A DNA stretch of 35,743 nucleotides from Prevotella sp. Its GTDB lineage: Bacteria > Bacteroidota > Bacteroidia > Bacteroidales > Bacteroidaceae. The number at the start of each line of letters is the position of its first letter. The stretch's first letter is position 1. Positions 25,807-34,192 of this stretch are shown in pieces. A program made the translations under genes and the position numbers. Location of the stretch: NCBI GenBank assembly GCA_017415455.1, contig JAFQGS010000025.1, positions 1 through 35,743 of the forward strand, in the 5' to 3' direction. A model generated the notes under the pieces. The model made no database searches, was not told the origin of the DNA, and was given only the letters and a program-made list of their open reading frames with translations.

Positions 25807-26595
25807 GTGAAAATAAGAGAAGTGGTTGATGCCCTTGAACGATTCGCGCCTCTGCCATTGCAGGAAGGATGGGACAATGCCGGCCTGCAAGTAGGACTTA
25901 CAGAGGCGGAAGTATCAGGGGCTTTATTGTGTCTTGACGTTACGGAGAAAGTAGTGGACGAGGCAATAAGCAAGCAATGTAATCTTATAGTGTCTCATCA
26001 TCCGCTGATATTCCATCCCTTGAAGCGCATAGACGGCTCGTCGGATGTACAGAGGGCTGTGGTGAAGGCAATAAAGAATGATGTCACAGTGGTGTCAATG
26101 CATACCAATATGGATAATGCCCGTGGCGGCGTTAACTATAAGATAGCAGAGAAGATAGGGCTGTGCGATATGGACTTCTTTACGGAGATGAAGACCTTCA
26201 ACGGTGTTGACGGAGCCTCTGGAGTCATGGGGAAACTGCCGGAGCCACTAACGGCAGAGGAGTTTGTGGCACGGCTGAAGACGGTCTTTGGTGTGGACTG
26301 CGCACAATGCAACAGCATGCTGAGCCGCAAGATAGAGACAGTTGCCATTTGTGGAGGTGCCGGCTCGTTTCTTCTTAACGATGCCATAAAGGCAGGGGCC
26401 GACGCTTTTGTAACGGGAGAGATGCACTATCACGAGTATTTCGCACACGAAGATGAGATACAGATAGCCGTGATAGGCCATTATCAGAGTGAGAAATTTA
26501 CACAGGAAATATTTAAATCAATAATCATGGAGAGATGTCCGCAGGTGAGAACGTTGTTCTCAGAGGCAAACATCAATCCTATAATCTATATTTAA
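25807..26595 (+). CDS. Nif3-like dinuclear metal centre protein, 262 aa
   Basis: PLQEGWDNAGLQVG, VSHHPLIFHPLKRI, MHTNMDNARGG and GHYQSEKF are the conserved blocks that hold the two metal ions in the Nif3/YbgI family. The family forms a hexameric ring; its reaction is not settled (GTP cyclohydrolase I type 2 annotation is common but unproven). The protein has the short form, without the extra central PII-like domain found in many relatives. It starts with GTG; no ATG is available before the conserved MKIREVVDALE-like start. The zinc-ribbon gene follows 6 bases later, a pairing common in Bacteroidetes. Confidence 0.92.
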   Translation: MKIREVVDALERFAPLPLQEGWDNAGLQVGLTEAEVSGALLCLDVTEKVVDEAISKQCNLIVSHHPLIFHPLKRIDGSSDVQRAVVKAIKNDVTVVSMHTNMDNARGGVNYKIAEKIGLCDMDFFTEMKTFNGVDGASGVMGKLPEPLTAEEFVARLKTVFGVDCAQCNSMLSRKIETVAICGGAGSFLLNDAIKAGADAFVTGEMHYHEYFAHEDEIQIAVIGHYQSEKFTQEIFKSIIMERCPQVRTLFSEANINPIIYI

Positions 26596-26601
26596 AAAAG
26601 T

Positions 26602-27465
26602 ATGGCAAAGAAAGATCCAATGGAATTGTCGGTAGAGGAGAGACTGAAGGCACTCTATCAGTTACAGACAACTCTCTCGGCTATTGACGAGAAGAAAGCA
26701 TTGCGCGGTGAGCTTCCACGTGAAGTACAAGACCTTGAAGACGAGATCGCAGGTCTTAACACACGCATTGAGAAGATTGAGAATGAGATAAAGGACTTTA
26801 AGTTTGCAGTGACAAAGAAGAACTCAGAGATTCAGGAGTCACAGGCTGCGGTAGAGCGTTACAAGGGTCAGCTTAACGATGTGAAGAACAACCGTGAGTA
26901 TGACACGCTGAGCAAGGAAATAGAGTTCCAGAGTCTTGAGATTGAGCTTTGCGAGAAGAAGATTCGTGAGGCTAATGTGCGTATTGAAGAGCGTACAAAG
27001 GACCTGGCGTCAGCTCAGGCACTGCTTGACGATCGCAAGATTGCGCTTGAAGAGAAGAAGAGCGAGCTTGACGAGATTATGGCAGAGACACGTGCAGAGG
27101 AGGAGAAACTGAAGGAGAAGGCTGCAGAGTTGGAGACAAAGATTGAACCACGCTTGCTGGCCAGCTTCATGCGTATTTGCAAGAACGCACGTAATGGTCT
27201 CGGACTTGTTTACGTACAGCGTGATGCTTGTGGAGGTTGCTTCAACAAGATTCCACCACAGCGCCAGCTTGACATCAAGATGCACAAGAAGATTATCGTT
27301 TGTGAGTATTGCGGACGAATCCTTATTGATCCAGAACTCGCCGGAGTGAAGACAGAGGTGGCTAAGGAGGAGAAGCCAAAGCGCAAGAGAACAATACGCA
27401 AGCGCACAAAGACTGAGGAGCCTGCGGCTACAGAGGAAACATCGGTTCCAGAAGCTGAGGCATAA
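26602..27465 (+). CDS. Coiled-coil protein with C4-type zinc ribbon, 287 aa
   Basis: Residues about 25-185 form a long antiparallel coiled coil rich in Glu and Lys (LEDEIAGLNTRIEKIENEI). The C-terminal zinc ribbon has CGGC (about 212-215) and CEYCG (about 236-240). A basic then acidic tail (KPKRKRTIRKRTKTEEP) follows. This is the CdsZ/zf-RING_7 family, usually paired with nif3; it probably binds nucleic acid or protein, but its role is not known. It starts 6 bases after the Nif3-like gene and shares its promoter. A strong hairpin ends the operon. Confidence 0.9.
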   Translation: MAKKDPMELSVEERLKALYQLQTTLSAIDEKKALRGELPREVQDLEDEIAGLNTRIEKIENEIKDFKFAVTKKNSEIQESQAAVERYKGQLNDVKNNREYDTLSKEIEFQSLEIELCEKKIREANVRIEERTKDLASAQALLDDRKIALEEKKSELDEIMAETRAEEEKLKEKAAELETKIEPRLLASFMRICKNARNGLGLVYVQRDACGGCFNKIPPQRQLDIKMHKKIIVCEYCGRILIDPELAGVKTEVAKEEKPKRKRTIRKRTKTEEPAATEETSVPEAEA

Positions 27466-27493
27466 TAATAAATATCCAGAAGGATTAAATATG

Positions 27494-27525
27494 GTCCCTT
27501 CCCATGATGCGGGAAGGGACTTTTG
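27494..27525 (+). terminator. Terminator of the nif3-like/zinc-ribbon operon
   Basis: GTCCCTTCCC pairs with GGGAAGGGAC around a short ATGATGC loop and runs into TTTTG, a strong rho-independent pattern. A short TA microsatellite (about 27526-27541) follows. Confidence 0.88.
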
Positions 27526-27660
27526 TATATATATATATATATGTTCGATATACTCAAGTTTCGCATGTTAGGAAGATATATGGAGATAAAGGAGTAGGGC
27601 GAAAGTTGGGTTCTATGTGTTCTATCTGTTCTGATATTCTGGATTTTTATGGAGGTATGC

Positions 27661-27691
27661 TTTGTTGTTTGCTCTTTTGGCATTATCTTTG
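27661..27691 (+). promoter_or_regulatory. Promoter of the TerB-DnaJ gene
   Basis: TTTG at 27661-27664 and TATCTTTG at 27684-27691, spacer 19 bases. The predicted transcript start (about 27698) lies just before the palindrome at 27710. Confidence 0.55.
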
Positions 27692-27709
27692 CATAAGTGA
27701 GATAAGATG

Positions 27710-27736
27710 GTATATTGGCGTATGATGCCAATATAC
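27710..27736 (+). promoter_or_regulatory. Leader palindrome of the TerB-DnaJ gene
   Basis: GTATATTGGC (27710-27719) is the exact inverse of GCCAATATAC (27727-27736), loop 7 bases. It sits just downstream of the predicted transcript start and 33 bases before the ATG, so it could be an operator or a leader hairpin. Confidence 0.5.
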
Positions 27737-27769
27737 GATGATTGTGTAACATAAAAGGATATATATATA

Positions 27770-28564
27770 ATGTCGGCAGCAAAATGGATTGGCGGAATTT
27801 TAGGCTTTATAACAACAGGAACTGCGTTGGGTGCGCTTGCCGGTGCGGCGCTGGGTGCATTGTTTGACTATGCTGTGGATGGTGTCAGTAACGATGAGAC
27901 TGGTCATGGCGCACGGCAGGCTGGCGGAAGCGAGAACTACAGGAGAGGGGAACGCAACGGATTCTTGTTCTCGTTGTTAGCCCTTGCCTCGTATATAATA
28001 AGGGCCGACGGTAAGGTTATGCATTCTGAAATGGAATATGTGAGAACTTTCCTCAGAATGAACTTTGGCGATAATGCGGTGGAGCAAGGTAATGATATAC
28101 TCCTTAGGCTGTTTGACGAGCAGAAGCGCATGAATGCCACTAATCCCTATGCTTTCAGAGACATCATCAGGCAAAGTTGTATGCAGATAGCTGCCAACAT
28201 GAGTTATGCCCAGCGTCTGCAATTGCTTAACTTCCTTGTGATGATAGCACAGGCTGACGGAAAGATTACGAGTGAAGAGATAAGCGCACTGAAGGAGGTG
28301 GCGGCGTATATGCGGATGCAGGATGGCGAGGTGGACTCTATGCTAAATATGCAAGGTGATGACCTGGAGTCGGCATATAAGGTGCTTGGAGTGAGTCCGC
28401 AGGCCACTGATGACGAGGTGAGAAAGGCTTATCGTAAGCTGGTGCAGAAGAATCATCCGGACAAGGTGGCATCGCTTGGTGAGGATATAAGGCTGGCGTC
28501 GGAGAAAAAACTGAAGGAGATTAACAAAGCCAAGGACAGGATATATAAGGCACGTGGCATTTAG
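27770..28564 (+). CDS. TerB and DnaJ domain protein (DjlA-like), 264 aa
   Basis: A short Gly/Ala-rich hydrophobic N-terminus (IGGILGFITTGTALGALAGAALGAL, shown here as part of residues 6-32) may insert in the membrane. Residues about 60-185 are a TerB-like helical domain. The last 65 residues are a J domain with the HPD motif in KNHPDK, which stimulates DnaK ATP hydrolysis. The architecture is that of DjlA, a membrane-linked co-chaperone. It is a single gene with its own promoter and a leader palindrome. Confidence 0.88.
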   Translation: MSAAKWIGGILGFITTGTALGALAGAALGALFDYAVDGVSNDETGHGARQAGGSENYRRGERNGFLFSLLALASYIIRADGKVMHSEMEYVRTFLRMNFGDNAVEQGNDILLRLFDEQKRMNATNPYAFRDIIRQSCMQIAANMSYAQRLQLLNFLVMIAQADGKITSEEISALKEVAAYMRMQDGEVDSMLNMQGDDLESAYKVLGVSPQATDDEVRKAYRKLVQKNHPDKVASLGEDIRLASEKKLKEINKAKDRIYKARGI

Positions 28565-28748
28565 TGGATTGTGAATAATGCTGAAACCGTTGTGAAAAAT
28601 GCTAAACAGAAGTGTTAAGCCGATTGAAAACATGTTATCTTCTGTTTGTGTTGTGAATCAGGATGACAGCTATACCTTATTATATAATATATGGCGGACT
28701 GATGTTAATATGTATAAATTTTATCTATAACATAATAGACAAAGACTG

Positions 28749-28780
28749 TTTGCATGTATAAATATTATGTTGTATATTTG
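28749..28780 (+). promoter_or_regulatory. Promoter of the superoxide reductase-ferritin operon
   Basis: TTTGC from 28749 and TATATTTG at 28773-28780 with a 20-base spacer give one of the clearest promoters in the window. The ATG is 50 bases downstream. Confidence 0.7.
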
Positions 28781-28830
28781 CATCAGAGAAACAGAAACAA
28801 TGAAGTTTAACCTATTAAAAACAAAATATT

Positions 28831-29205
28831 ATGGCAACAAAATTTTATAAATGCTCACATTGCGGAAACGTGATAATAAAGGCTGTAGACAGTGGTGTGC
28901 GTGTAGTGTGCTGTGGAAAGCCGATGGAGGAACTGGTGGCAAACACTGTAGAGGCGAGCACAGAGAAACACTTGCCTGTTGTGACACGTGTTGATGACAA
29001 TCATATAAAGGTTGAGGTTGGGAGCATTGCTCATCCAATGATGCCTGAGCACCATATAGCATTTGTCTATGTGGAGACAGACAAGGGCTGTGTAAAGGTG
29101 GACCTTACAGACAAGCCTGAGGCTGTAGTGGCGGTGGGTGACAGTAAGGTACTGGCAGTTTATGAGTACTGCAACCTTCACGGATTATGGAAAACAGAAT
29201 TATAA
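28831..29205 (+). CDS. dfx: Desulfoferrodoxin (superoxide reductase), 124 aa
   Basis: The N-terminal rubredoxin-like site has C8, C11, C27 and C28 (CSHCG and VVCCGKPM). The active centre has E45-K46-H47, H68, H74 and, in YEYCNLHG, C114 and H117. All ligands are present, so it is a two-iron class I enzyme that reduces superoxide to peroxide without making oxygen, suited to an anaerobe. Ferritin follows 20 bases downstream, linking oxygen defence and iron storage. Confidence 0.96.
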   Translation: MATKFYKCSHCGNVIIKAVDSGVRVVCCGKPMEELVANTVEASTEKHLPVVTRVDDNHIKVEVGSIAHPMMPEHHIAFVYVETDKGCVKVDLTDKPEAVVAVGDSKVLAVYEYCNLHGLWKTEL

Positions 29206-29225
29206 ACCAATAAAAAATTACGATT

Positions 29226-29750
29226 ATGTTAAGCAAGAAATTACATGACGCTATTAACGCGCAGATAAATGCAGAGTTGTGGTCAGCGTATCTTTACCTC
29301 TCAATGGCAATGTGCGCAGAGAGTAAGGGACACAAGGGTGTGGCAAACTGGTTTAACGTGCAGTTCCAGGAGGAGCAGGACCATGCGAGAATCTTTATGA
29401 ACTATCTGCACTCAAGAGACATGAAGGTGGAGCTGATGCCTATAGCAGAGGTGGATACCTGCTGGGACTCTGTTCTGGATATGTTCAAGCAGACTTTGGA
29501 GCACGAGAAGAAAGTTACGGCAATGATAAATAATCTTGCGGCGATAGCAAAAGAGGATAATGACTTCGCATCAATCAACCGCCTTGTTTGGTTCATTGAC
29601 GAGCAGGTGGAGGAAGAGGAGTCAGCACGCGATATGATACAGGCTGTTGAGGCTGTTGAGGACAACAAGTATGGAATGTACATGCTTGACAAGGAATTGG
29701 CAGCGCGCACATATACACAGGCTTCGCCTCTTTCTGCATCGGCTGAATAA
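29226..29750 (+). CDS. ftnA: Non-haem ferritin, 174 aa
   Basis: The four-helix fold carries the ferroxidase ligands E17 (NAELWSAYLYL), E50 and H53 (QEEQDHA), E94 (LEHEK) and Q127 with E130 (DEQVEEEE). It oxidises Fe2+ and stores iron in a 24-mer cage. Length is normal. It is the second gene of the operon with superoxide reductase, and a strong terminator follows. Confidence 0.96.
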   Translation: MLSKKLHDAINAQINAELWSAYLYLSMAMCAESKGHKGVANWFNVQFQEEQDHARIFMNYLHSRDMKVELMPIAEVDTCWDSVLDMFKQTLEHEKKVTAMINNLAAIAKEDNDFASINRLVWFIDEQVEEEESARDMIQAVEAVEDNKYGMYMLDKELAARTYTQASPLSASAE

Positions 29751-29772
29751 ATATTTAGTATGGATAATCATT

Positions 29773-29803
29773 GGCAAGCCGGCATCGCCGGCTTGCCTTT
29801 TTT
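29773..29803 (+). terminator. Terminator after ferritin
   Basis: GGCAAGCCGGC and GCCGGCTTGCC pair perfectly around ATC, followed by six T. Confidence 0.93.
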
Positions 29804-30225
29804 ATATCTGTGTTAAATCCCAATCGGCCCTTTAAGCCATAGGAATGATATGAAAAAATACTTTTTGTACGTTTGCCTGTTCCTTTTGGCATATTTCTTA
29901 TGCTTCTTCTGTCGTATAGCTGATATACTCCTTCTGAATATAAAAACAAACGAGATAAACGTACTAAAGCCTACAGGTTGAATTAGGTTAAAGTGGGTCG
30001 GGAAAACTATGGTTGCGGGTGATATTTTATGTACTTTTTTTTGACAAACGTAACTTTGGAACTGGAGAAAAAGAAGGAGTAAAAGATGCCCAATCGCAAT
30101 ATTCCCGCCACCTTGTTGCAGCATTTTCTTTATGTTAACAAACTAAAAAGATGTCCAAAAGTTGTCGGGGAGCGGATTTTTTGGACTCTTTTTTACAAAT
30201 TCTGCCAGCCTGAAAACCGCTTTCC
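29804..30225. other. Non-coding gap, nothing recognised
   Basis: Open frames here are short and lack family features or membrane logic. No RNA gene or promoter with both boxes is seen. Confidence 0.4.
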
Positions 30226-30230
30226 TTTTG

Positions 30231-30320
30231 CCGTTTATAGGAAATCATGCTGCGTTTTCCTATAAATCATTCCGTCATTTATTACATATCATGCCGCCGT
30301 TTCCTATAAAACATACGGTC
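30231..30320. repeat. Intergenic TTTCCTATAAA repeat cluster
   Basis: Two direct 31-bp copies at 30246-30276 and 30290-30320 (25 of 31 identical) each contain TTTCCTATAAA. A third, inverted core (GTTTATAGGAAA, 30233-30244) lies just upstream and can pair with either. It lies between ferritin and the 3' end of the HsdR-N-like gene. Confidence 0.6.
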
Positions 30321-30508
30321 GTTTGGCAAAAAACGTGAGGTCATTGCATAGAAATGGCAGAAAATCACCTTAATGGCACGCAGATTTTATAAGTTGACGA
30401 GTTGAGATTAACGTGAACGAGAACGACAGCGTGAAACAACGAATTAGACGAATTTTATAGGTGTATAAAAGTCAATGCGATGGTGTGTGTGAAATGGGTG
30501 GATTCTTG

Positions 30509-30958
30509 TTATAGTTCCTCGTAATTTGGAATGTCATTAAGGAATGTGTAAGAATGGCTGTCGTAGTTTATATGGCAGCAGAAATGACTTATTCCGTTGG
30601 ACACGATGATGTATTCAGCGTGAAGAAGTTGGTTGTAGGTGAGTATCTGATCGAAGGTTTTCTGCGTAACCTGTACGCTCGGTGCTTTGTACTCAATGAT
30701 TATTCTTGGACTGAGATCGTGCTTGTATAAGACAGTGTCGCAGCGTAAATGCTTGTTGCCAATCCGCAGCTCGGTCTCGTTGGCGAGAAGGCCGGACGGG
30801 TATCCTTTATGCTCTATAAGAAAATGTACGAAATGTTGTCTCACCCACTCTTCGGGGGTAAGGGCGACATATTTCCTGCGCAAAACATCAAAAATGGTAT
30901 GTTTGCCATTCTTGTTGGCGATTTTTATTTCGTATTGAGGTAGGTTTAATCGGTACAT
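30509..30958 (-). CDS. Stand-alone HsdR N-terminal-like (PD-(D/E)XK) protein, 149 aa
   Basis: The core CDTVLYKHD...IIIEYKAPS has D74, E89 and K91 in the PD-(D/E)XK arrangement found at the N-terminus of type I restriction subunit HsdR. No helicase domain follows; at 149 residues this is the full protein. It would be a small soluble nuclease or nuclease-like protein. The start MYRLNLPQYE at 30958 is chosen over one 13 codons upstream because it begins the conserved part. It is divergent from holA, a neighbourhood I recall as common in Bacteroidales, which argues for a housekeeping DNA role and against a restriction system. Confidence 0.82.
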   Translation of the reverse strand: MYRLNLPQYEIKIANKNGKHTIFDVLRRKYVALTPEEWVRQHFVHFLIEHKGYPSGLLANETELRIGNKHLRCDTVLYKHDLSPRIIIEYKAPSVQVTQKTFDQILTYNQLLHAEYIIVSNGISHFCCHINYDSHSYTFLNDIPNYEEL

Positions 30959-30994
30959 TTTACTAAATTTGCAAAGCATAACTGTTTTACAGCG

Positions 30995-31002
30995 CAAAGT
31001 TA
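30995..31002 (-). promoter_or_regulatory. -7 box for the HsdR-N-like gene
   Basis: Reads TAACTTTG on the minus strand, 36 bases before the chosen start. No -33 box at proper spacing. Confidence 0.4.
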
Positions 31003-31078
31003 GTTATTATTACCAAATAATTAAAGGAAAGCGCATAGTTTTAAAGGCAATATTTGTGATATAACAAGCTATACAGAC

Positions 31079-32107
31079 ATGGCAGAGAGAAGTGCGAATA
31101 GTTTTGACAGCATAATGAGCGACCTGAAGAAAGGTAAATTCGCCCCAGTGTATATACTGATGGGAGAGGAGTCTTATTATATAGATAAGATAGCTGATTA
31201 TATTACGAATAATGTCTTGCAGCCCGAGGAACGCGATTTTAACCAGACGATAGTTTTTGGCGCGGATGTCACATCTGGACAGGTGGCGGATATGGCAAAA
31301 CGTTATCCGATGATGTCGGAAAAACAGGTGATTGTGGTTAAGGAGGCGCAAAGCCTTAAAAACTGGGACCGCATTGAGGCGTATATGGAAAAGCCGCAGC
31401 CAACGACAATACTTGTGATATGCTACAAGAACGGGACTATTGACGGAAGAAAGAAAATACTCTCTAAAGCGAAGGCTGTGGGAGTGGTTTTTGAGAGTAA
31501 GAAGAAACGAGAGTCAGAACTGCCATTGTTTATTGAGCATTATCTGAAGACTGCAGCAGGGGTTACGATAGATACAAAATCTGTACAAATCATAGCAGAG
31601 CATATCGGTGCGGATTTGAGCAGGCTGACAAGCGAGTTGGATAAACTGGTTTTGGCATTGCCGGAGACTGACAAGCGTATAACGCCTGAGGTGGTGGAGA
31701 GACAAGTGGGTATCAGCAAGGAATTTAATGCTTATGAACTGAGAAGCGCAATAGCGCAGCGTAATGTGTTGAAGGCAAACAGAATAGTAAATTACTTTGA
31801 GAAAAATCCAAAAACGGGTGGAGCTTTCGTGCTATTGCCGATGTTGTTTGGATATTTTCAGAATCTAATGCTGGCATATTATGCTCCGAACAGGACTGAC
31901 GAGAATGAGGTGGCGCGATGGCTTGACTTGAGAGCGGGATGGGCTGCGCGTGACTATATGACGGGTATGAAAAACTACTCAGGGGTGAAAGTTATGCAGA
32001 TAATTTCAAAATTAAGAGAGACTGATGCTAAATGTAAGGGATTGGATAATCCAAATACGCCAATAGGAGAGCTGATGAAAGAGCTTGTTTTCTTTATCAT
32101 GCATTAG
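31079..32107 (+). CDS. holA: DNA polymerase III subunit delta, 342 aa
   Basis: The clamp-loader delta subunit opens the sliding clamp. It begins with FAPVYILMGEESYYIDKIADYI, the family's Walker-like start without a functional P-loop, then FNQTIVFGADVT, PMMSEKQVIVVKEAQ and the C-terminal helical domain (FNAYELRSAIAQRNVLKANRIV). Length is typical. No other replication gene is adjacent; a strong hairpin at 32269 lies 161 bases after the stop. Confidence 0.94.
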   Translation: MAERSANSFDSIMSDLKKGKFAPVYILMGEESYYIDKIADYITNNVLQPEERDFNQTIVFGADVTSGQVADMAKRYPMMSEKQVIVVKEAQSLKNWDRIEAYMEKPQPTTILVICYKNGTIDGRKKILSKAKAVGVVFESKKKRESELPLFIEHYLKTAAGVTIDTKSVQIIAEHIGADLSRLTSELDKLVLALPETDKRITPEVVERQVGISKEFNAYELRSAIAQRNVLKANRIVNYFEKNPKTGGAFVLLPMLFGYFQNLMLAYYAPNRTDENEVARWLDLRAGWAARDYMTGMKNYSGVKVMQIISKLRETDAKCKGLDNPNTPIGELMKELVFFIMH

Positions 32108-32268
32108 GAGGTCTTCTATTTTGAATATTTCGCAAATGGGGGCACTGGTGGGATTTGTATGATTCCGTTGTGGAAAGATATTTTTTTGTTAATTGTGTGT
32201 TTCTTTCAAATAGTGGAATCTTGTGTCATTAGTCATAAAATATTAAGGGCTGTTTGAGTAATTTCCAT

Positions 32269-32316
32269 AAAATCAAAATGTCACTAAAATCATCTTTTTA
32301 GTGACATTTTGATTTT
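32269..32316. terminator. Perfect 21-bp-arm hairpin after holA
   Basis: The arms 32269-32289 and 32296-32316 are exact inverses around TCATCT. The T-rich right arm gives a possible terminator, but the arms are A/T-rich and 21 bp long, so it may also be a small repeat element. Confidence 0.6.
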
Positions 32317-33584
32317 TGATGATTTTGATGTAAATGGTATATTTCTTGTCATTGACAGCTATCATGTAAACTTGTTATGGTTATTGTGGATATTGTTGTT
32401 TGTGAAAATCTTTTTCCTTAAAACAGGGTCCACACTTATTGTAAGCATTGAGTATTTTGATGCCAGAGTCCGGATTGTATGCGAGCGTGTTTTTTATCTT
32501 GTTGTTAATAAGGTAGGGCAGTTCTGTGATCAATCTATAACCATCCATCTGTTGGTTGTTATGATATGGTTCGTATGTCTTTTTTGTTTATGTATTATGT
32601 AATTTAGTTTGATATATCTGTAATGATGTTTGTGGAAAAACAAGTGTGTTTTAATTATGGCAGATGTATGATTACATAAAAAATGGATGCAGAATTTGGA
32701 TGTATGCTAAGTGAGAAATCAAAACTTTTCTGTTGTTTATTATTCTAAAATAAAGCAGCTGTTTATTGTTGGTGTATTGTATGTGTATTGATTTTTATTT
32801 TAAAAGGGTGTAAAATCTGCATTTTTAATGTTTGAATTTGCCCCAAAATGCCGATCAGAAGTCTGATTTTAGGTATTAATAAGCATAAATTCTTTGTTTT
32901 TTCGCTGAATTTTATTCTAGAAACTGATTTTTCAGGAGTATCAAAAATATGTCGTAAAATACTTGTTATCAGATATTTAACTAAATTATTCCTCTTTGTG
33001 GCTTGAGTCTTTGTCTTTTTAAAGGAATTTGTCAGGAAAGCTTAATTTCTTGGCGTTTTTTGCTGTTTTTTTTGAGAAACAGATTTAGTATTAACATTCT
33101 TTTGTGATTTGATATCTTAAAATCAACAATTTAAAAATTTAAAACATTGAATATACGTAAGCGATTTTTATGTATTTAATCAGTAATTCGGCGTACTTTT
33201 ATGTTGTAAATATTTGGATTTTAGAATGTAAAACATTGATCTACGAATCAATAGCAATAATTATACAATAGCGTTAAAATTATGTAAGTTACTGAAACTC
33301 AGTACCATTATGAAAAATCTCGGAATTTTATGTTTGATATTATAGTGTTTTAAATAGGTTATTTTGTGTATATTTGGCTGTGTTTACTGTGTTTGTAAAC
33401 TATAACGTATTGAAACTCACCGCGGTACGTTTATTTTGTAAATATCTTATCAGGTTTTGTTTTTCTTGTATACATTTACATTTACAATATTAAATCATAT
33501 GTATATAAGGTTGTGTCTTTAGAGTTGTAAACTTTAAAACAATAAATGTAAAAATACATATTCTGTAAATATTCTTTACAATTG
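32317..33584. other. AT-rich non-coding gap of about 1.3 kb
   Basis: A 97-codon plus-strand frame (32309-32602) starts inside the hairpin, is composed of hydrophobic residues as AT-rich noise often is, and is not accepted as a gene. No tRNA fold or cluster of DnaA boxes is seen. The last 400 bases carry many TGTAAA/TTTACA words, listed separately, and TACTGA-AAC-TCAGTA forms a small hairpin near 33285. Confidence 0.5.
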
Positions 33585-33619
33585 TTGCGTGTTAAGAAAA
33601 AAACATTTACCTTTGTAAA
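33205..33619. repeat. TGTAAA/TTTACA motif cluster upstream of the XRE-type gene
   Basis: The hexamer or its inverse occurs at 33205, 33227, 33394, 33437, 33475, 33481, 33526, 33547, 33564, 33575 and 33614. The pair at 33564/33575 is an inverted repeat with short spacing. The last copy overlaps the -7 box. These may be operator sites. Confidence 0.55.
33585..33615 (+). promoter_or_regulatory. Promoter of the XRE-type regulator
   Basis: TTGC at 33585-33588 and TACCTTTG at 33608-33615 with a 19-base spacer. The ATG follows 54 bases downstream. Confidence 0.65.
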
Positions 33620-33669
33620 AACAAATAAAACTACAGTTTTTAGCAGTATTTTCTTATCAAGCAGTAAAA

Positions 33670-34125
33670 ATGAAAGACAGAATAAGGCAGATTATGGAAG
33701 CGCAGCATATGACCCAACAAACGTTCGCAAGTTTTATTGGGCTCTCTCCTGCTACGCTAAGTGGAATCTTTACAGAACGAACACGCCCTACTCTTGACAC
33801 CGTGATGTTGATCACGAATAAGTTGCCACATATTAATATTGAGTGGTTGCTTCAGGGTAAAGGTTCTATGTTTAATGATGAACGGAATCAAACGAATGTT
33901 GTTGATTCCAATGATGGAGTTACGTCTCAGGAGCAAGTTCTGGATTTTTCAGCTCCATCTCATTCAACTACCTCAACTGGAGATTTTAATAGACAAGCAA
34001 CTTCTAAGGGACATAATAGTATGATGATGGAAGTGAGAAATACAGTTAAACCCATTCGGCATATAACAGAGATAAGGGTCTTTTATGATGATCTGACCTA
34101 TGAAAGCTTTGTTCCTAAAAAGTAA
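33670..34125 (+). CDS. XRE-type helix-turn-helix regulator, 151 aa
   Basis: Residues 1-65 form a Cro/CI-type HTH (MTQQTFASFIGLSPATLSGI, with the recognition helix near SPATLSGIF), ending in the INIEWLLQGKGSM stretch typical of phage-like repressors and Bacteroidetes XRE proteins. A low-complexity Ser/Thr/Asn linker follows, then a conserved C-terminal block (HITEIRVFYDDLTYESFVPKK, broken here as ITEIRVFYDD and FVPKK). Its targets are unknown; the TGTAAA/TTTACA cluster upstream suggests it may control itself. The longer frame starting at 33582 is in another frame and is a shadow. Confidence 0.85.
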   Translation: MKDRIRQIMEAQHMTQQTFASFIGLSPATLSGIFTERTRPTLDTVMLITNKLPHINIEWLLQGKGSMFNDERNQTNVVDSNDGVTSQEQVLDFSAPSHSTTSTGDFNRQATSKGHNSMMMEVRNTVKPIRHITEIRVFYDDLTYESFVPKK

Positions 34126-34159
34126 ATTAAGTTTGAATATACCTTATTATATAATGATT

Positions 34160-34192
34160 AAAAAGCCTGAAGAAACTCTCTTCAGGCTTTTT
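34160..34192 (+). terminator. Terminator after the XRE-type regulator
   Basis: AAAAAGCCTGAAGA (34160-34173) pairs with TCTTCAGGCTTTTT (34179-34192) around a 5-base loop and continues into T-rich sequence. Confidence 0.92.

Noticed and set aside
27210-27782. 190-codon minus-strand frame
   Set aside because: It runs through the zinc-ribbon gene, its terminator and a TA microsatellite, so it is a shadow.
32309-32602. 97-codon plus-strand frame
   Set aside because: It begins inside the perfect hairpin, has the Phe/Leu/Val/Cys bias of translated AT-rich DNA, and lacks a promoter or family match.
32317-33584. Replication origin
   Set aside because: The region is AT-rich, but no cluster of DnaA boxes or adjacent dnaA/dnaN genes is seen.
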